This document shows positions 1 to 8,149 of a stretch of 38,376 bases of DNA, one piece after another; the first letter of the stretch is position 1; every line of letters begins with the position of its first letter. This stretch comes from Microcaldota archaeon. GTDB taxonomy: Archaea > Micrarchaeota > Micrarchaeia > CAILAH01. The notes beneath the pieces were generated by a model. It ran no database searches. It saw only the letters and a list, made by a program, of their open reading frames with translations, and was not told where the DNA came from. The position numbers were made by a program, and so were the translations under genes. The stretch covers positions 1-38,376 of the forward strand of contig JAOAKK010000004.1 of NCBI GenBank assembly GCA_026413685.1. The letters run 5' to 3'.

Positions 1-348
1 GGGCGTGATGTGTTTCTTAAGCACATATCTGAGATAGAGTCACCGCAAAAAGACCCTTTACAATATGATCTAGTCATAATAGGGACGCCCATATGGGCAA
101 GCACGATGTCCTTGCCAGTAAAGGCATACATCACCAAAATGTCCGGAAAGTTCAAGAAAGTTGCATTCTTTTGCACCGGAGGTGGGTTTGGCGCAAGAAA
201 TGTCTTCAAGGACATGTCCTACTTATGTGCGAAACAGGCAGTAGCAACACTTTCAGTTTCGCACATGAGCTATTTTAGTGGCGGATATAAGAAGTTAGTC
301 CATAAGTTTGCGAGCGAGATTATGGGCAGCTACGCTATGCAGCCTTGA
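1..348 (+). CDS. Flavodoxin-like protein (5' end missing)
   Basis: The reading frame is open from the first base of the window, so the true start lies upstream and only the C-terminal ~115 residues are seen. The segment LVIIGTPIWASTMSLPVKAY followed by KVAFFCTGGG matches the flavodoxin fold around the FMN-binding loops (the 'GTPIW' loop and the later Gly-rich loop). Such proteins carry electrons on FMN in the cytoplasm, or act as NAD(P)H-dependent FMN reductases. The gene converges on and overlaps the next gene by 14 bases. The N-terminal phosphate-binding loop is outside the window, so FMN binding cannot be confirmed. Family assignment is fairly sure; partner and reaction are unknown. Confidence 0.75.
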   Translation, partial: GRDVFLKHISEIESPQKDPLQYDLVIIGTPIWASTMSLPVKAYITKMSGKFKKVAFFCTGGGFGARNVFKDMSYLCAKQAVATLSVSHMSYFSGGYKKLVHKFASEIMGSYAMQP

Positions 349-1477
349 GCAGCTCATTGAGCATGACGATGAACAGCAAAAGCAGGATAATCCCAGACAC
401 CAGGTGAATCTGCCGTATGTATTTCTCTTTCATCTCACCCACACTTTCAATAGTAGTCTTGCCAAAATATATAAGCAGGGTTATCGCAACCATAGGAAGC
501 ACAAAGAAGAGGTTGTAAACGACAAGATATGTTAGCGTTTGCAACGTTGCGGACTTTGCGATTAAGCCAAGTACCATCAAGTATGGCCCTGAGGAGCACG
601 GCAGAAGGAAAAGTGAGCAGAATACAGCTGCAAGGGCGACTCCCCAATTAGTAGTTGCCTTCTCGATGATTGCATGCGCATGCGGCCTTAGCCATAATGG
701 CATTTCCACAGCAAAGAAGCCGGGCTTATAGTTTATGTAGGCATTGAATTCCATTATTGCCAGCACAAGTGCAGCAAAAGTGACCAGTGCATAAAATATG
801 TGGCTTATCTCAAGCGTAGTGACAACTTTCATTATCCCAATACCATACAAGAAATACATCACAAATATTGTTGCTGCGAACAGCAGCCCTGCAACGAGCG
901 CCTCCTTCCTGCCTTTTGAGTATAGGATTGTGCTTATCAGCATTACCATTATCGCGATTGTGCACGGGTTGATTGAGTCAACAAGCGCAGCACCTATGAG
1001 CACAGGCCACGTCAGGGTGGATGCACTATCTTTTTCATGTATGATGTTGAAGTTCTTTTGTGTTATCACCCCTATCGGGCAGGTTTCCTCTTTGCACGCA
1101 GCATCAAAAAGCTCTCTCCATTGCTCTTCAGTGAGCTCACCAACCACAAACGCCTTCCCTTGGACAACAGAAGTAGGCACTCCTCCCTTGCTTATGCTTA
1201 CATTGAACCGCTCATACTCCTTAAACATCCTTTGGCGGTTCTCTGCGTTCTGGTATACCTCATACTTGGTAATATTCAGCTCGTACTCAGCGCTTAATTT
1301 TTCAAGTATCTTTTCAGTTGCTGCACAATGAGGGCAGCCTATGCCATAATAGAAATCTATTTTTATAGGGGAGGCCTTTTGTGCGTTCCCTGAAGGAGTG
1401 TAGGGGCTGCTCTCAATAGCATACCCCCCGCAAACAAGAATAATAAGCAAAAACAAAGAAGCAAGCGCAAAACGCAT
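335..1477 (-). CDS. Thioredoxin-CcdA/DsbD-type membrane fusion protein
   Basis: A 380-residue protein with an N-terminal signal peptide (about residues 1-21), an extracytoplasmic thioredoxin/glutaredoxin-like domain (about 38-130) with the redox motif C48-P-H-C51, and a six-helix CcdA/DsbD transmembrane domain (about 155-378). The CcdA part has the two characteristic membrane cysteines, in SINPC (C172) and LPCSSGPY (C294). Members of this family move reducing equivalents across the membrane by thiol-disulfide exchange. Here the membrane transporter and its external acceptor appear to be one polypeptide. It could keep the many Cys-rich secreted proteins of this window reduced or correctly paired, but that is an inference. 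Its 3' end overlaps the flavodoxin-like gene by 14 bases on the opposite strand. Confidence 0.85.
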   Translation of the reverse strand: MRFALASLFLLIILVCGGYAIESSPYTPSGNAQKASPIKIDFYYGIGCPHCAATEKILEKLSAEYELNITKYEVYQNAENRQRMFKEYERFNVSISKGGVPTSVVQGKAFVVGELTEEQWRELFDAACKEETCPIGVITQKNFNIIHEKDSASTLTWPVLIGAALVDSINPCTIAIMVMLISTILYSKGRKEALVAGLLFAATIFVMYFLYGIGIMKVVTTLEISHIFYALVTFAALVLAIMEFNAYINYKPGFFAVEMPLWLRPHAHAIIEKATTNWGVALAAVFCSLFLLPCSSGPYLMVLGLIAKSATLQTLTYLVVYNLFFVLPMVAITLLIYFGKTTIESVGEMKEKYIRQIHLVSGIILLLLFIVMLNELLKAA

Positions 1478-1539
1478 GCATCCTTTTACCAGAATAATTT
1501 TTTAATACTTTTTTTAATACTTGGACTTTGATGAGGTCG

Positions 1540-1549
1540 TATTTTTATT
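1540..1549 (+). promoter_or_regulatory. TATA-like element of the CTP synthase gene
   Basis: TATTTTTATT lies 22-31 bases before the ATG at 1571. No convincing Shine-Dalgarno sequence stands between them, so the mRNA may be leaderless. The call rests on spacing and base composition only. Confidence 0.4.
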
Positions 1550-1570
1550 GGTTTGAGTGTAATATGATTG

Positions 1571-3241
1571 ATGCCCATGCCAAACAAACAAAGAAAGTAC
1601 ATCGCAATTCTTGGCTCTATAATGTCCGGCCTTGGGAAGGGGATACTTACAGCCTCAATATGCAAATTGCTGCAGCTGAAGGGCTACAAAGTAGTCCCTT
1701 TAAAATTTGACGGATACTTGAATGTTGATTGCGGCACAATGAACCCGTTTAGGCACGGCGAGGTGTTTGTTCTTGATGATGGCTCAGAGGTTGATATGGA
1801 TTTTGGGACATACGAGCGGTTCTTAAACATCTCAATGACAAAATTTTCAAGCATTACAGGGGGCAAGATATTCCAGCACTTAATACAAAAAGAGCGTGAA
1901 GGGCGTTTTCTTGGCCGTGATGTCCAGATTGTCCCACACCTGACAGATGAGCTTAAGGATTGGATACGCAGGCTTGGCGAAGAGGCAGATGCAGATTTTG
2001 TTATAATTGAAGTTGGCGGCACAGTTGGTGACCTGGAGAACTCATATTTTATTGAAGCAATCCGCCAGCTTTCCTATGAGGAGAAATACCTAATGGTAAT
2101 CCAGCTGACGCGCGTACCAAGCCTGAGCAAGGGCGAGCCAAAAACAAAACCAACACAGCACGCAAACCGCCTGATACAAAGCCTTGGCTTGCGACCAGAT
2201 GCAATTGTGTGCAGGGAGGATGAGCCATTAACAAAAGAGGCGATAGAGAAGATAGCCCAGTTTGCAAACATAAAGCCAGAGTTTGTTTATGATGACCCAA
2301 CCGTTGGCACGATATATGAGCTTCCTATAATACTGAACAGGCAAGGCATAATGCAGGCAATATCCTCACGCCTTGATATTGACCCCACACCACCAGACCT
2401 TTCATCATGGTGCACACTTGTAAACCGCATAACATCACCGTCAAACGGCGCTGTGAAAATAGCGCTAGTGGGCAAGTATACATCAACACGTGATGCGTAT
2501 GCTTCAGTGTATGAATCCATTGTCCACGCAGCAGCCCATTATGATGTCAAGCCTTTAATCGACTTTATCGAATCCGCCCAGCTTGAGGAATCAGGCCCGC
2601 AGCAGCTGTCTGGGTATGACGGCATAATCGTGCCGGGAGGATTTGGAAAGCGCGGGATTGAGGGCAAGATTTCGGCAATAAGCCATGCCAGAGTAAACAA
2701 CATCCCTTATCTTGGGTTATGCCTTGGGATGCAGCTTATGGTTGTTGAATATGCGCGCAACGTTTTGGGATGGGAAGATGCACACACAACTGAAATATAC
2801 CCCGAGACAAAACATCCAGTGATTGACTTGCTGCCTGAGCAAAAGACAATATACAGGAAAGGAGGAACGATGCGATTGGGCGCATACACAATGCAGCTCG
2901 TCCCGGGCACAGTTGCACATTCTTATTATGGCTTAGAGCTTGTTGATGAAAGGCATCGCCATCGCTATGAGGTTAACCCAGAATTTGTTCGTGATTTTGA
3001 GGAGCACGGCCTTGTGATTTCTGGAAGGCATAAGGATTCAGGCATTGTTGAGATGGTTGAGTGGCCGAATGGCCTTGGGATTGGCACGCAGGCACACCCA
3101 GAGTTCAAGAGCAGGCTTGAGAAGCCAGCACCACTTTTCCTTTTCCTTATTGAGAAAGCGCTGCAAAGGAGGAATAACTCAAAAGAATACTTGTGCAACG
3201 CAATCAATAACGAAGAGAATGAGCAGCGTGCTGCCAAATAA
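1571..3241 (+). CDS. pyrG: CTP synthase
   Basis: CTP synthase converts UTP, ATP and glutamine to CTP, the last step of pyrimidine nucleotide synthesis. The N-terminal synthetase domain (about 1-270) shows the P-loop SGLGKGI and the stretch CGTMNPFRHGEVFVLDDG, close to the universal NPGTMNPYQHGEVFVTDDG-like block. The C-terminal class I glutamine amidotransferase domain carries the nucleophile C384 in GLCLGMQ and the pair H509/E511 in AHPEF. At 556 residues the length is normal (bacterial enzymes are about 540). Two in-frame ATGs (1571 and 1577) are possible starts, and a TTG at 1568 is less likely. Several motif positions differ from the common enzyme, for example DGYLN where DPYIN is usual, so this is a divergent branch. 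Function is nevertheless clear. Confidence 0.95.
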   Translation: MPMPNKQRKYIAILGSIMSGLGKGILTASICKLLQLKGYKVVPLKFDGYLNVDCGTMNPFRHGEVFVLDDGSEVDMDFGTYERFLNISMTKFSSITGGKIFQHLIQKEREGRFLGRDVQIVPHLTDELKDWIRRLGEEADADFVIIEVGGTVGDLENSYFIEAIRQLSYEEKYLMVIQLTRVPSLSKGEPKTKPTQHANRLIQSLGLRPDAIVCREDEPLTKEAIEKIAQFANIKPEFVYDDPTVGTIYELPIILNRQGIMQAISSRLDIDPTPPDLSSWCTLVNRITSPSNGAVKIALVGKYTSTRDAYASVYESIVHAAAHYDVKPLIDFIESAQLEESGPQQLSGYDGIIVPGGFGKRGIEGKISAISHARVNNIPYLGLCLGMQLMVVEYARNVLGWEDAHTTEIYPETKHPVIDLLPEQKTIYRKGGTMRLGAYTMQLVPGTVAHSYYGLELVDERHRHRYEVNPEFVRDFEEHGLVISGRHKDSGIVEMVEWPNGLGIGTQAHPEFKSRLEKPAPLFLFLIEKALQRRNNSKEYLCNAINNEENEQRAAK

Positions 3242-3275
3242 GGCCGTAAATATCAGCTGGTTGTACCTACACAAG

Positions 3276-5084
3276 CTATCTTGCACCGCCGCCACCACCT
3301 CCACCTCCGCCGCCAAACCCACCACCAAACCCGCCGCCACTGCCACCCTTTGCTTGGTAGGCTGGGCTCACAGATGAGCGCAGCATGCTCAATGCACCCA
3401 CGTTTGAGTATAGATATGTGCAGCGCGATTCTTTGACCCACGTAGGCCTTATTTTTTTCATTGATTGTATGGCCTTCTCTGCCACACCCAATGCGACAGC
3501 ATACTCCATATAATAATCCCACAGCTTTACACTCTCTATAGGATGCTCTTCAAGCGCGCTGAAATCAGACAGGTATTTTTTGAAATTTTCCCATTTTAAG
3601 TTGAGCACCCTGCCCTCCCTTGTCCATCTCCCCCAGAAGTTCTTTCTTGAAGAAACAACTGTGATGAGCAGGACATCAACAATAACGCCGCCAAACCCAG
3701 CCCACGTTACCAACCCGGGCATACATGATGATAAGAAAGCAATGAAAAAGGACACTAACATATGGAGTATCAGAAAACCCTCTGCAAGCTTGAACCCTCT
3801 CATATCTGCATATTTTTTCTCTTCGATGTGCTCACCAACAGTTTTGAGCCATTTTCTTGTGAAATTGTAAAATTCCCTTGTTGCGCCCGTACTGCTTGCA
3901 AAAGAGCGCATGCTAACCTCACCGTTAATGGCCTTCCTTTTTAGGTAGTCAAACAGCGCCAGCTCATAATCCCGTAGCATTCCCACAGGCTCTTTTACAG
4001 CAAAGACAGCATCCTTGGTTTTTCCAAACAGCCCGCTTATCTCTTTTTCCTGCACATCAAGCGCACCTTTGTTCACAAGAGATACGATTGTTGCAGAAAG
4101 CGCATTTGCGAGTGCCTCCTCATCATAATCCTTATTCATTGTTATAAAGAAAATGCACTCTGCAGGGCCAATTTTTTGGGGCGGCTCCTGCTCATAAACC
4201 CCAGTATACCCCGCCTCTTCCGGCGATAGCTCCCTCCCAAAAATAACATATGCTATTGCAACAGCGGCAAGCGGAGACAAAGCATATGCAACAACAAATG
4301 CAAAAATGATAATTTCATATTTCCTCTTGAACTCCAGCTCTCTCATTGTTTGCTCCTCAATTTTTATAATATCCTTCCTTGACATATCGCTTACATAGTA
4401 ATAATCGCCGCTCTCATTAAACCAATCCTTTGGCATAAGCAGGTTTATCTCCAATATCTTGTTTGCGGGCTGTTCTGGCACGTGTATGATAACCTTGTTT
4501 TTCTCAGTGCGGTCCTGCGGCTGGCCAGGGCTGTAATCATAATGGATAAAATATATCGCCTCTTTTGTGCTGCCAGGAATGGTTATCTCAACATCAAGTG
4601 GTACTGGCTTGTCCCACTTATCACCCCACACTTTGTAGTAGAACTGCGCTGTGTCTGGATACATTGTTATTGCCTTTATATCATAATCAAAAACAGCAGT
4701 TACGGTACCGCACCCACCACCGACAAGCCTATTTATAAGCTCCCTTTCACCAGTCACAGAAACGCCTGGCTCATCTACCCTAAATGAGCACACAACACCC
4801 TCGCAATGCCCCTGTGCATTCATTATCTTAAGGCCAGGGGGCTTTTGCAGGTATAACTCGTTAAACTTGTCAGCGCCATCGCACTGCAAGTCATACGTTA
4901 TTTTTTCGGTTATGTGCACATTCCCGTTTTCTTGTATGCTTATGAGAACATAGGCGTGCCTCAAGCTATAGCTTTTTTCAGCACCAACACAATTTACTAA
5001 GAGCACAAGAAAGACAGCTATGAGTGCAGCACACTTTATACAGTGCAGGTAACGCCCATATAGCAACAGGGAAAAGCCTGCCAT
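3276..5084 (-). CDS. DUF2207 membrane protein with poly-glycine tail
   Basis: A 602-residue protein with an N-terminal signal/anchor, an extracytoplasmic beta-rich domain (about 36-245) that begins like DUF2207 (YSLRHAYVLISIQENGNVHI), a transmembrane segment around 255-285, a cytoplasmic region, and a hydrophobic stretch near 440-485 likely to be two further helices. It ends with GGSGGGFGGGFGGG and more glycines, the typical glycine-rich end of this family. The role of DUF2207 proteins is not known. The start at 5084 has GGTG upstream and lies 10 bases after the stop of the small gene before it, so the two are probably one transcript. Confidence in the family is high; no function can be offered. 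Confidence 0.85.
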   Translation of the reverse strand: MAGFSLLLYGRYLHCIKCAALIAVFLVLLVNCVGAEKSYSLRHAYVLISIQENGNVHITEKITYDLQCDGADKFNELYLQKPPGLKIMNAQGHCEGVVCSFRVDEPGVSVTGERELINRLVGGGCGTVTAVFDYDIKAITMYPDTAQFYYKVWGDKWDKPVPLDVEITIPGSTKEAIYFIHYDYSPGQPQDRTEKNKVIIHVPEQPANKILEINLLMPKDWFNESGDYYYVSDMSRKDIIKIEEQTMRELEFKRKYEIIIFAFVVAYALSPLAAVAIAYVIFGRELSPEEAGYTGVYEQEPPQKIGPAECIFFITMNKDYDEEALANALSATIVSLVNKGALDVQEKEISGLFGKTKDAVFAVKEPVGMLRDYELALFDYLKRKAINGEVSMRSFASSTGATREFYNFTRKWLKTVGEHIEEKKYADMRGFKLAEGFLILHMLVSFFIAFLSSCMPGLVTWAGFGGVIVDVLLITVVSSRKNFWGRWTREGRVLNLKWENFKKYLSDFSALEEHPIESVKLWDYYMEYAVALGVAEKAIQSMKKIRPTWVKESRCTYLYSNVGALSMLRSSVSPAYQAKGGSGGGFGGGFGGGGGGGGGGAR

Positions 5085-5094
5085 TCAAGCACCA

Positions 5095-5364
5095 TCAGGC
5101 CAGGCCCCTGCAAGCATACAATGCCAACACACCACCAATAAGCAATATTATACCTGAGCAAGAAGGCATTCTGTTATGCTCATTGTAGCATTTTGCCATG
5201 CAATAATCAAACATAGCAAGCTCATGGTTGCTGCATTGGCGTTTATCCTGGTCATAAGTACCTTTTGCCTCAAAACAGCACCTTTTTGCACAGCTTTCAA
5301 CACTTTCAGCAAACACAGCTCCCGCGAGAACAGCAACAACTGCCAAAACAACCCATATCTTCAT
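5095..5364 (-). CDS. Small secreted Cys-rich protein with C-terminal membrane helix
   Basis: An 89-residue protein not recognised as a known family. It has a clear signal peptide (about 1-19, ending AVFA), a middle part with cysteines at CAKRCC, CSN, DYCMAKC and PSC, and a C-terminal hydrophobic helix (GIILLIGGVLALYAC). The cysteines suggest disulfides outside the cell and the helix suggests membrane attachment. A strong ribosome-binding site (GAGGGGGAG) precedes the ATG, which supports a real gene. It is the first gene of a minus-strand pair with the DUF2207 protein. The protein at 19130-19363 has the same plan, though the sequences are not clearly related. Confidence 0.75.
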   Translation of the reverse strand: MKIWVVLAVVAVLAGAVFAESVESCAKRCCFEAKGTYDQDKRQCSNHELAMFDYCMAKCYNEHNRMPSCSGIILLIGGVLALYACRGLA

Positions 5365-5424
5365 GCTTCTCCCCCTCTTTTAAGATACTGTATTTAACGA
5401 ATGCATAAAAGTATTGTGCGCACA

Positions 5425-5434
5425 TTTTTAATAG
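5425..5434 (+). promoter_or_regulatory. TATA-like element of the primase-like gene
   Basis: TTTTTAATAG stands 20-29 bases before the ATG at 5454, in the divergent gap shared with the minus-strand gene at 5364. Spacing suggests a leaderless or very short-leader transcript. Confidence 0.35.
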
Positions 5435-5453
5435 TTTAAGTGCTCTTCAGCAC

Positions 5454-6335
5454 ATGGCAGGGATTTTGTATCCGTTTGGCGAGTTGGATGTCCTTTTGTA
5501 CTATTCCAAAGTTGCAGGGAAGCTCACAAGCTTTCTTGACAAAAAGGAGCTTGCGGGAAAAATCCTTTTTCCAGGCAACCCGCGCCCGTTACTTACACGT
5601 GGCACAAAGCTGGAGCCGCTTTATGTAACAGAGCTTGCAAAGAATGTTGATGAGCCATTTTTAAAATTACGGAGCGGCCATCACCTGGATGAAGTGAAAG
5701 ATAAGCTAACCCCTTTGCAACAAAAAATATGGAGGTATTTCCCACCACGCAAGCTTGCAGACTTTTTTTATGCAACGAATACTGAAAAAGGCAAGGAGAT
5801 CGATAGGATATTCTTTGACATTGATCGCGGTGAAGGCGTGGATGCGCAGGCAGCACAAGAAGTTGCGTATAACCTCATATGTGCCATAAAGGACGACAAG
5901 GATTTCGCTTCCATATGCAAATACGATATATACACACAGTATACGGGCAGCTCTTTTCACGTTTACATAATGTTACAAAACCCTGAACCAGCATCTTTTT
6001 ACAATGAGCATTTTACATATGGCAGGCCAGGCAAGCCGCCTACACTAACAGAAAAATGGGTTAAGAGCGCCCGTGCACAATCTCGCGTTAATGTTATTGC
6101 GGGCCACGAAAAGGTTAAGGGGGCAGTAATAATTGACCCTTCACAAACACCGCCAGGAAAGCTTGCCAGGGCGCCTTTCTCTCTGCACATGCGCGACCCA
6201 AAAACAGTTGATGGCATTGCAATTCCACTTACAGGCAAGCTTCTTGAGCAGGAAGGACTTATAGATGAGCTCTCATCATATACACCTGAAAAAGTGATTA
6301 AAGAGTTGGGTGTTCTTTCAAAAAGGATACCTTAG
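5454..6335 (+). CDS. Archaeo-eukaryotic primase (PriS/LigD polymerase-type) family protein
   Basis: A 293-residue protein with the three catalytic blocks of the archaeo-eukaryotic primase superfamily: the metal-binding D122-x-D124 in FFDIDRG, the S167-x-H169 block in GSSFHVYIML, and a third acidic residue D228 in VIIDPSQT followed by the basic strand LARAPFSLHMR. These blocks resemble both the small subunit of archaeal DNA primase and the polymerase domain of bacterial LigD. No ligase domain and no obvious zinc knuckle are present. It could be the replicative primase small subunit (PriS) of a reduced genome, or a repair primase-polymerase. No PriL or ligase gene is next to it. Superfamily membership is well supported; the exact role is open. 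Confidence 0.75.
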   Translation: MAGILYPFGELDVLLYYSKVAGKLTSFLDKKELAGKILFPGNPRPLLTRGTKLEPLYVTELAKNVDEPFLKLRSGHHLDEVKDKLTPLQQKIWRYFPPRKLADFFYATNTEKGKEIDRIFFDIDRGEGVDAQAAQEVAYNLICAIKDDKDFASICKYDIYTQYTGSSFHVYIMLQNPEPASFYNEHFTYGRPGKPPTLTEKWVKSARAQSRVNVIAGHEKVKGAVIIDPSQTPPGKLARAPFSLHMRDPKTVDGIAIPLTGKLLEQEGLIDELSSYTPEKVIKELGVLSKRIP

Positions 6336-6348
6336 AATACAAATAAGC

Positions 6349-6359
6349 ATATATTTATT
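6349..6359 (+). promoter_or_regulatory. TATA-like element of the Kazal lipoprotein gene
   Basis: CATATATTTAT lies 18-28 bases before the ATG at 6377, in a 41-base gap after the preceding gene. There is no clear ribosome-binding site, which points to a leaderless message. Confidence 0.4.
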
Positions 6360-6376
6360 TTAGCACAACTTCACAC

Positions 6377-8065
6377 ATGGCAAGGCATATTCCTCTCTTA
6401 ATAATCGGGCTGGTTTCATTCATGGCGTTGATGATGGGGTGTATAGCTTCACCAACTGTATGTGATGAGGCATATTCACCAGTATGTGGCAAAGATGGGA
6501 TTACGTATAAAAACCTCTGCAAGGCATTGGCAGCAGGGGCAACAGTCGCATATGGCGGCGAATGTGTAAATTGCACAGATACGGATAATGGCAAAAACAT
6601 TATGCAAGCAGGCACAACAACATTTAACGGCAATACAAGCACAGATTTCTGCTTGGACGGCAAGCTAACCGAGTTTTACTGCGAGAGTGGTGATATCCAG
6701 AAATCAACTGAAACCTGCCCAGCAGGGTATGTTTGTGAGAGCGGCGCGTGCACATTGCCAAAATGCATAGATACGGATAACGGGGTGGCACCATCCTCAG
6801 CTGGAAAGGCCACTAAAGGCGATATAGTTAAAGAGGATTTCTGCCTTGACAGCCAGCGTGCAATTAAGTATTATTGTGATGGCAACGAAATAAAGGAGAC
6901 AGCTGTGCCGTGCCAGGCAGGATACGCCTGCTCACAAGGCAAGTGTATTGAAAAATGCACTTCTACATCATCCCTTTACGACTCACCATATGACATTTAT
7001 GCAAAAGATACAGTTACTTTAGGCAGTGTAAACAAGACGGACACATGCTTTAACTCCCAAAAAGTAATCGATTATTTCTGTACGCCCAATGGCCAGATAG
7101 ATTCACAGGTAACAGTATGCCCGGTAGGGTTTGTTTGTGAAGATGGGGCGTGCAAGTCAAACAGCTGCCAGGATAGTGATGGCAGGGATATTTACACCCC
7201 TAGCAAGGCGTTTGTGCGCGGTATTGAGTATCCAGATGTGTGTGTTTCAGGGCAGTATGTCAAGGAGTACTACTGTGAAGGCCCAAAGCTCCAGACATTC
7301 ACTAAGAAATGCCCTGAAGGGTATGATTGCTACAGCGGCGCTTGTGTGAACTTGACAGCATCCTGCTATGATACAGATGTTGGGGAAGACAAGTATGTGC
7401 GTGGTGATGTTATATACCAATATCCGCAAGGCCAGTTCACAAGGTATAGGGATGAGTGTATAAACAGCTATACTGTAAAGGAGTATTTCTGCACGGAGTA
7501 CGGTGCAGCCGATTACAAGCTTATTCAATGCCCAAACAGTTATGTATGCTCAGTTGGCAAATGCATCCCCCAGGCCCAGGATGACAGTGGGAGCATAAGG
7601 TATGAATACTGTTATGACACAGATGGGGGCAATTTCCCAAAGAAATATGGTGTGCTGTCATATGGCACAGCCACGTATCAAGACACATGCCTTTCACTTG
7701 TTGCGCTTAGGGAGTATTATTGCCCATCTTCATATACCTATGCTTTCCAGGTGCACAATGCAAACAACTACCAGGAATGCTGGGAAGGCAAAATATGGGA
7801 TAATATTTACTGTATAGATCCGGATATAAGCGAAGGGGAGAATGCTATTTTCAAGAGGACAACAGTGATAAGAGGGCACCAGGCACAGACTGACCAGTGT
7901 GAAGGCAGCCAGGTAAAGGAATACTATTGCTCACCCGAAAACCAGATTGTTTTCAGGTATGTAACATGCCCAAAAGGATGCAGCAATGGTGCGTGCATAT
8001 TAGACTTAAATATTCTACCTCTTTCCAAGGTTTTCCAGGGTTTATTTGTAAAAAAGTATTGCTGA
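6377..8065 (+). CDS. Kazal-domain lipoprotein with seven Cys-rich repeats
   Basis: A 562-residue secreted protein. The N-terminus has a lipoprotein-type signal with a lipobox-like MMGC (Cys about residue 22). Residues about 31-64 form a Kazal-type domain, with the signature C-x-PVCGKDG-x-TY-x-N-x-C; Kazal domains commonly inhibit serine proteases. From residue 66 onward there are seven tandem units of about 60-75 residues, most opening with C-x-DTD and containing a DxC...EYYC core, and most closing with CPxGYVCxxGAC. Cysteines are regular enough to suggest disulfides. The last unit is shortened at its end, and the protein stops with a hydrophobic tail ending KKYC. It probably sits on the outer face of the membrane. 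The partner or target protease is unknown. Confidence 0.8.
   Translation: MARHIPLLIIGLVSFMALMMGCIASPTVCDEAYSPVCGKDGITYKNLCKALAAGATVAYGGECVNCTDTDNGKNIMQAGTTTFNGNTSTDFCLDGKLTEFYCESGDIQKSTETCPAGYVCESGACTLPKCIDTDNGVAPSSAGKATKGDIVKEDFCLDSQRAIKYYCDGNEIKETAVPCQAGYACSQGKCIEKCTSTSSLYDSPYDIYAKDTVTLGSVNKTDTCFNSQKVIDYFCTPNGQIDSQVTVCPVGFVCEDGACKSNSCQDSDGRDIYTPSKAFVRGIEYPDVCVSGQYVKEYYCEGPKLQTFTKKCPEGYDCYSGACVNLTASCYDTDVGEDKYVRGDVIYQYPQGQFTRYRDECINSYTVKEYFCTEYGAADYKLIQCPNSYVCSVGKCIPQAQDDSGSIRYEYCYDTDGGNFPKKYGVLSYGTATYQDTCLSLVALREYYCPSSYTYAFQVHNANNYQECWEGKIWDNIYCIDPDISEGENAIFKRTTVIRGHQAQTDQCEGSQVKEYYCSPENQIVFRYVTCPKGCSNGACILDLNILPLSKVFQGLFVKKYC
6572..8005 (+). repeat. Seven tandem Cys-rich domain repeats
   Basis: Seven diverged protein-level repeats inside the Kazal lipoprotein. 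Units begin near the motifs CTDTDNG, CIDTDNG, CTSTSS, CQDSDG, CYDTDVG, CYDTDGG and CIDPDIS. The shared pattern is C-x-D-x-D, an aspartate-rich Cys about 30 residues later, a [EY][FY]-[FY]-C, then CP-x-G-[YF]-x-C-x-x-G-x-C. The DNA copies are diverged, so this is old domain duplication rather than recent expansion. Confidence 0.75.
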
Positions 8066-8067
8066 TA

Positions 8068-8087
8068 GCACACCGCCATCGGTGCGC
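8068..8087 (+). terminator. Hairpin after the Kazal lipoprotein gene
   Basis: GCACACCG-CCAT-CGGTGCGC can fold into an 8-pair stem with one mismatch. It starts three bases after the stop codon. Archaeal termination depends mostly on T-runs, which are lacking here, so this may instead stabilise the mRNA end. An AT-rich run (about 8093-8112) follows and may serve as promoter for the next gene. Confidence 0.35.
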
Positions 8088-8149
8088 AAATATATAATAT
8101 ATTTAAATAATAGCCGTCAAATTATACATTAGGCGGAACGGTGCGTCTT

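Noticed and set aside
798-1331. Plus-strand frame of 177 codons inside the thioredoxin-CcdA gene
   Set aside because: It is antisense to a protein with clear motifs on the minus strand and has the Ser/Thr-rich composition typical of antisense shadow frames.
3045-3377. Plus-strand frame reading through the poly-glycine codons
   Set aside because: It overlaps the end of pyrG and the Gly-rich tail of the DUF2207 gene in another frame; the repeat-like look comes from the glycine codons.
7990-8065. Possible frameshift cutting the last repeat of the Kazal lipoprotein
   Set aside because: Downstream DNA has no continuing repeat in any frame and is followed by a hairpin and the next promoter, so the short last unit appears natural.
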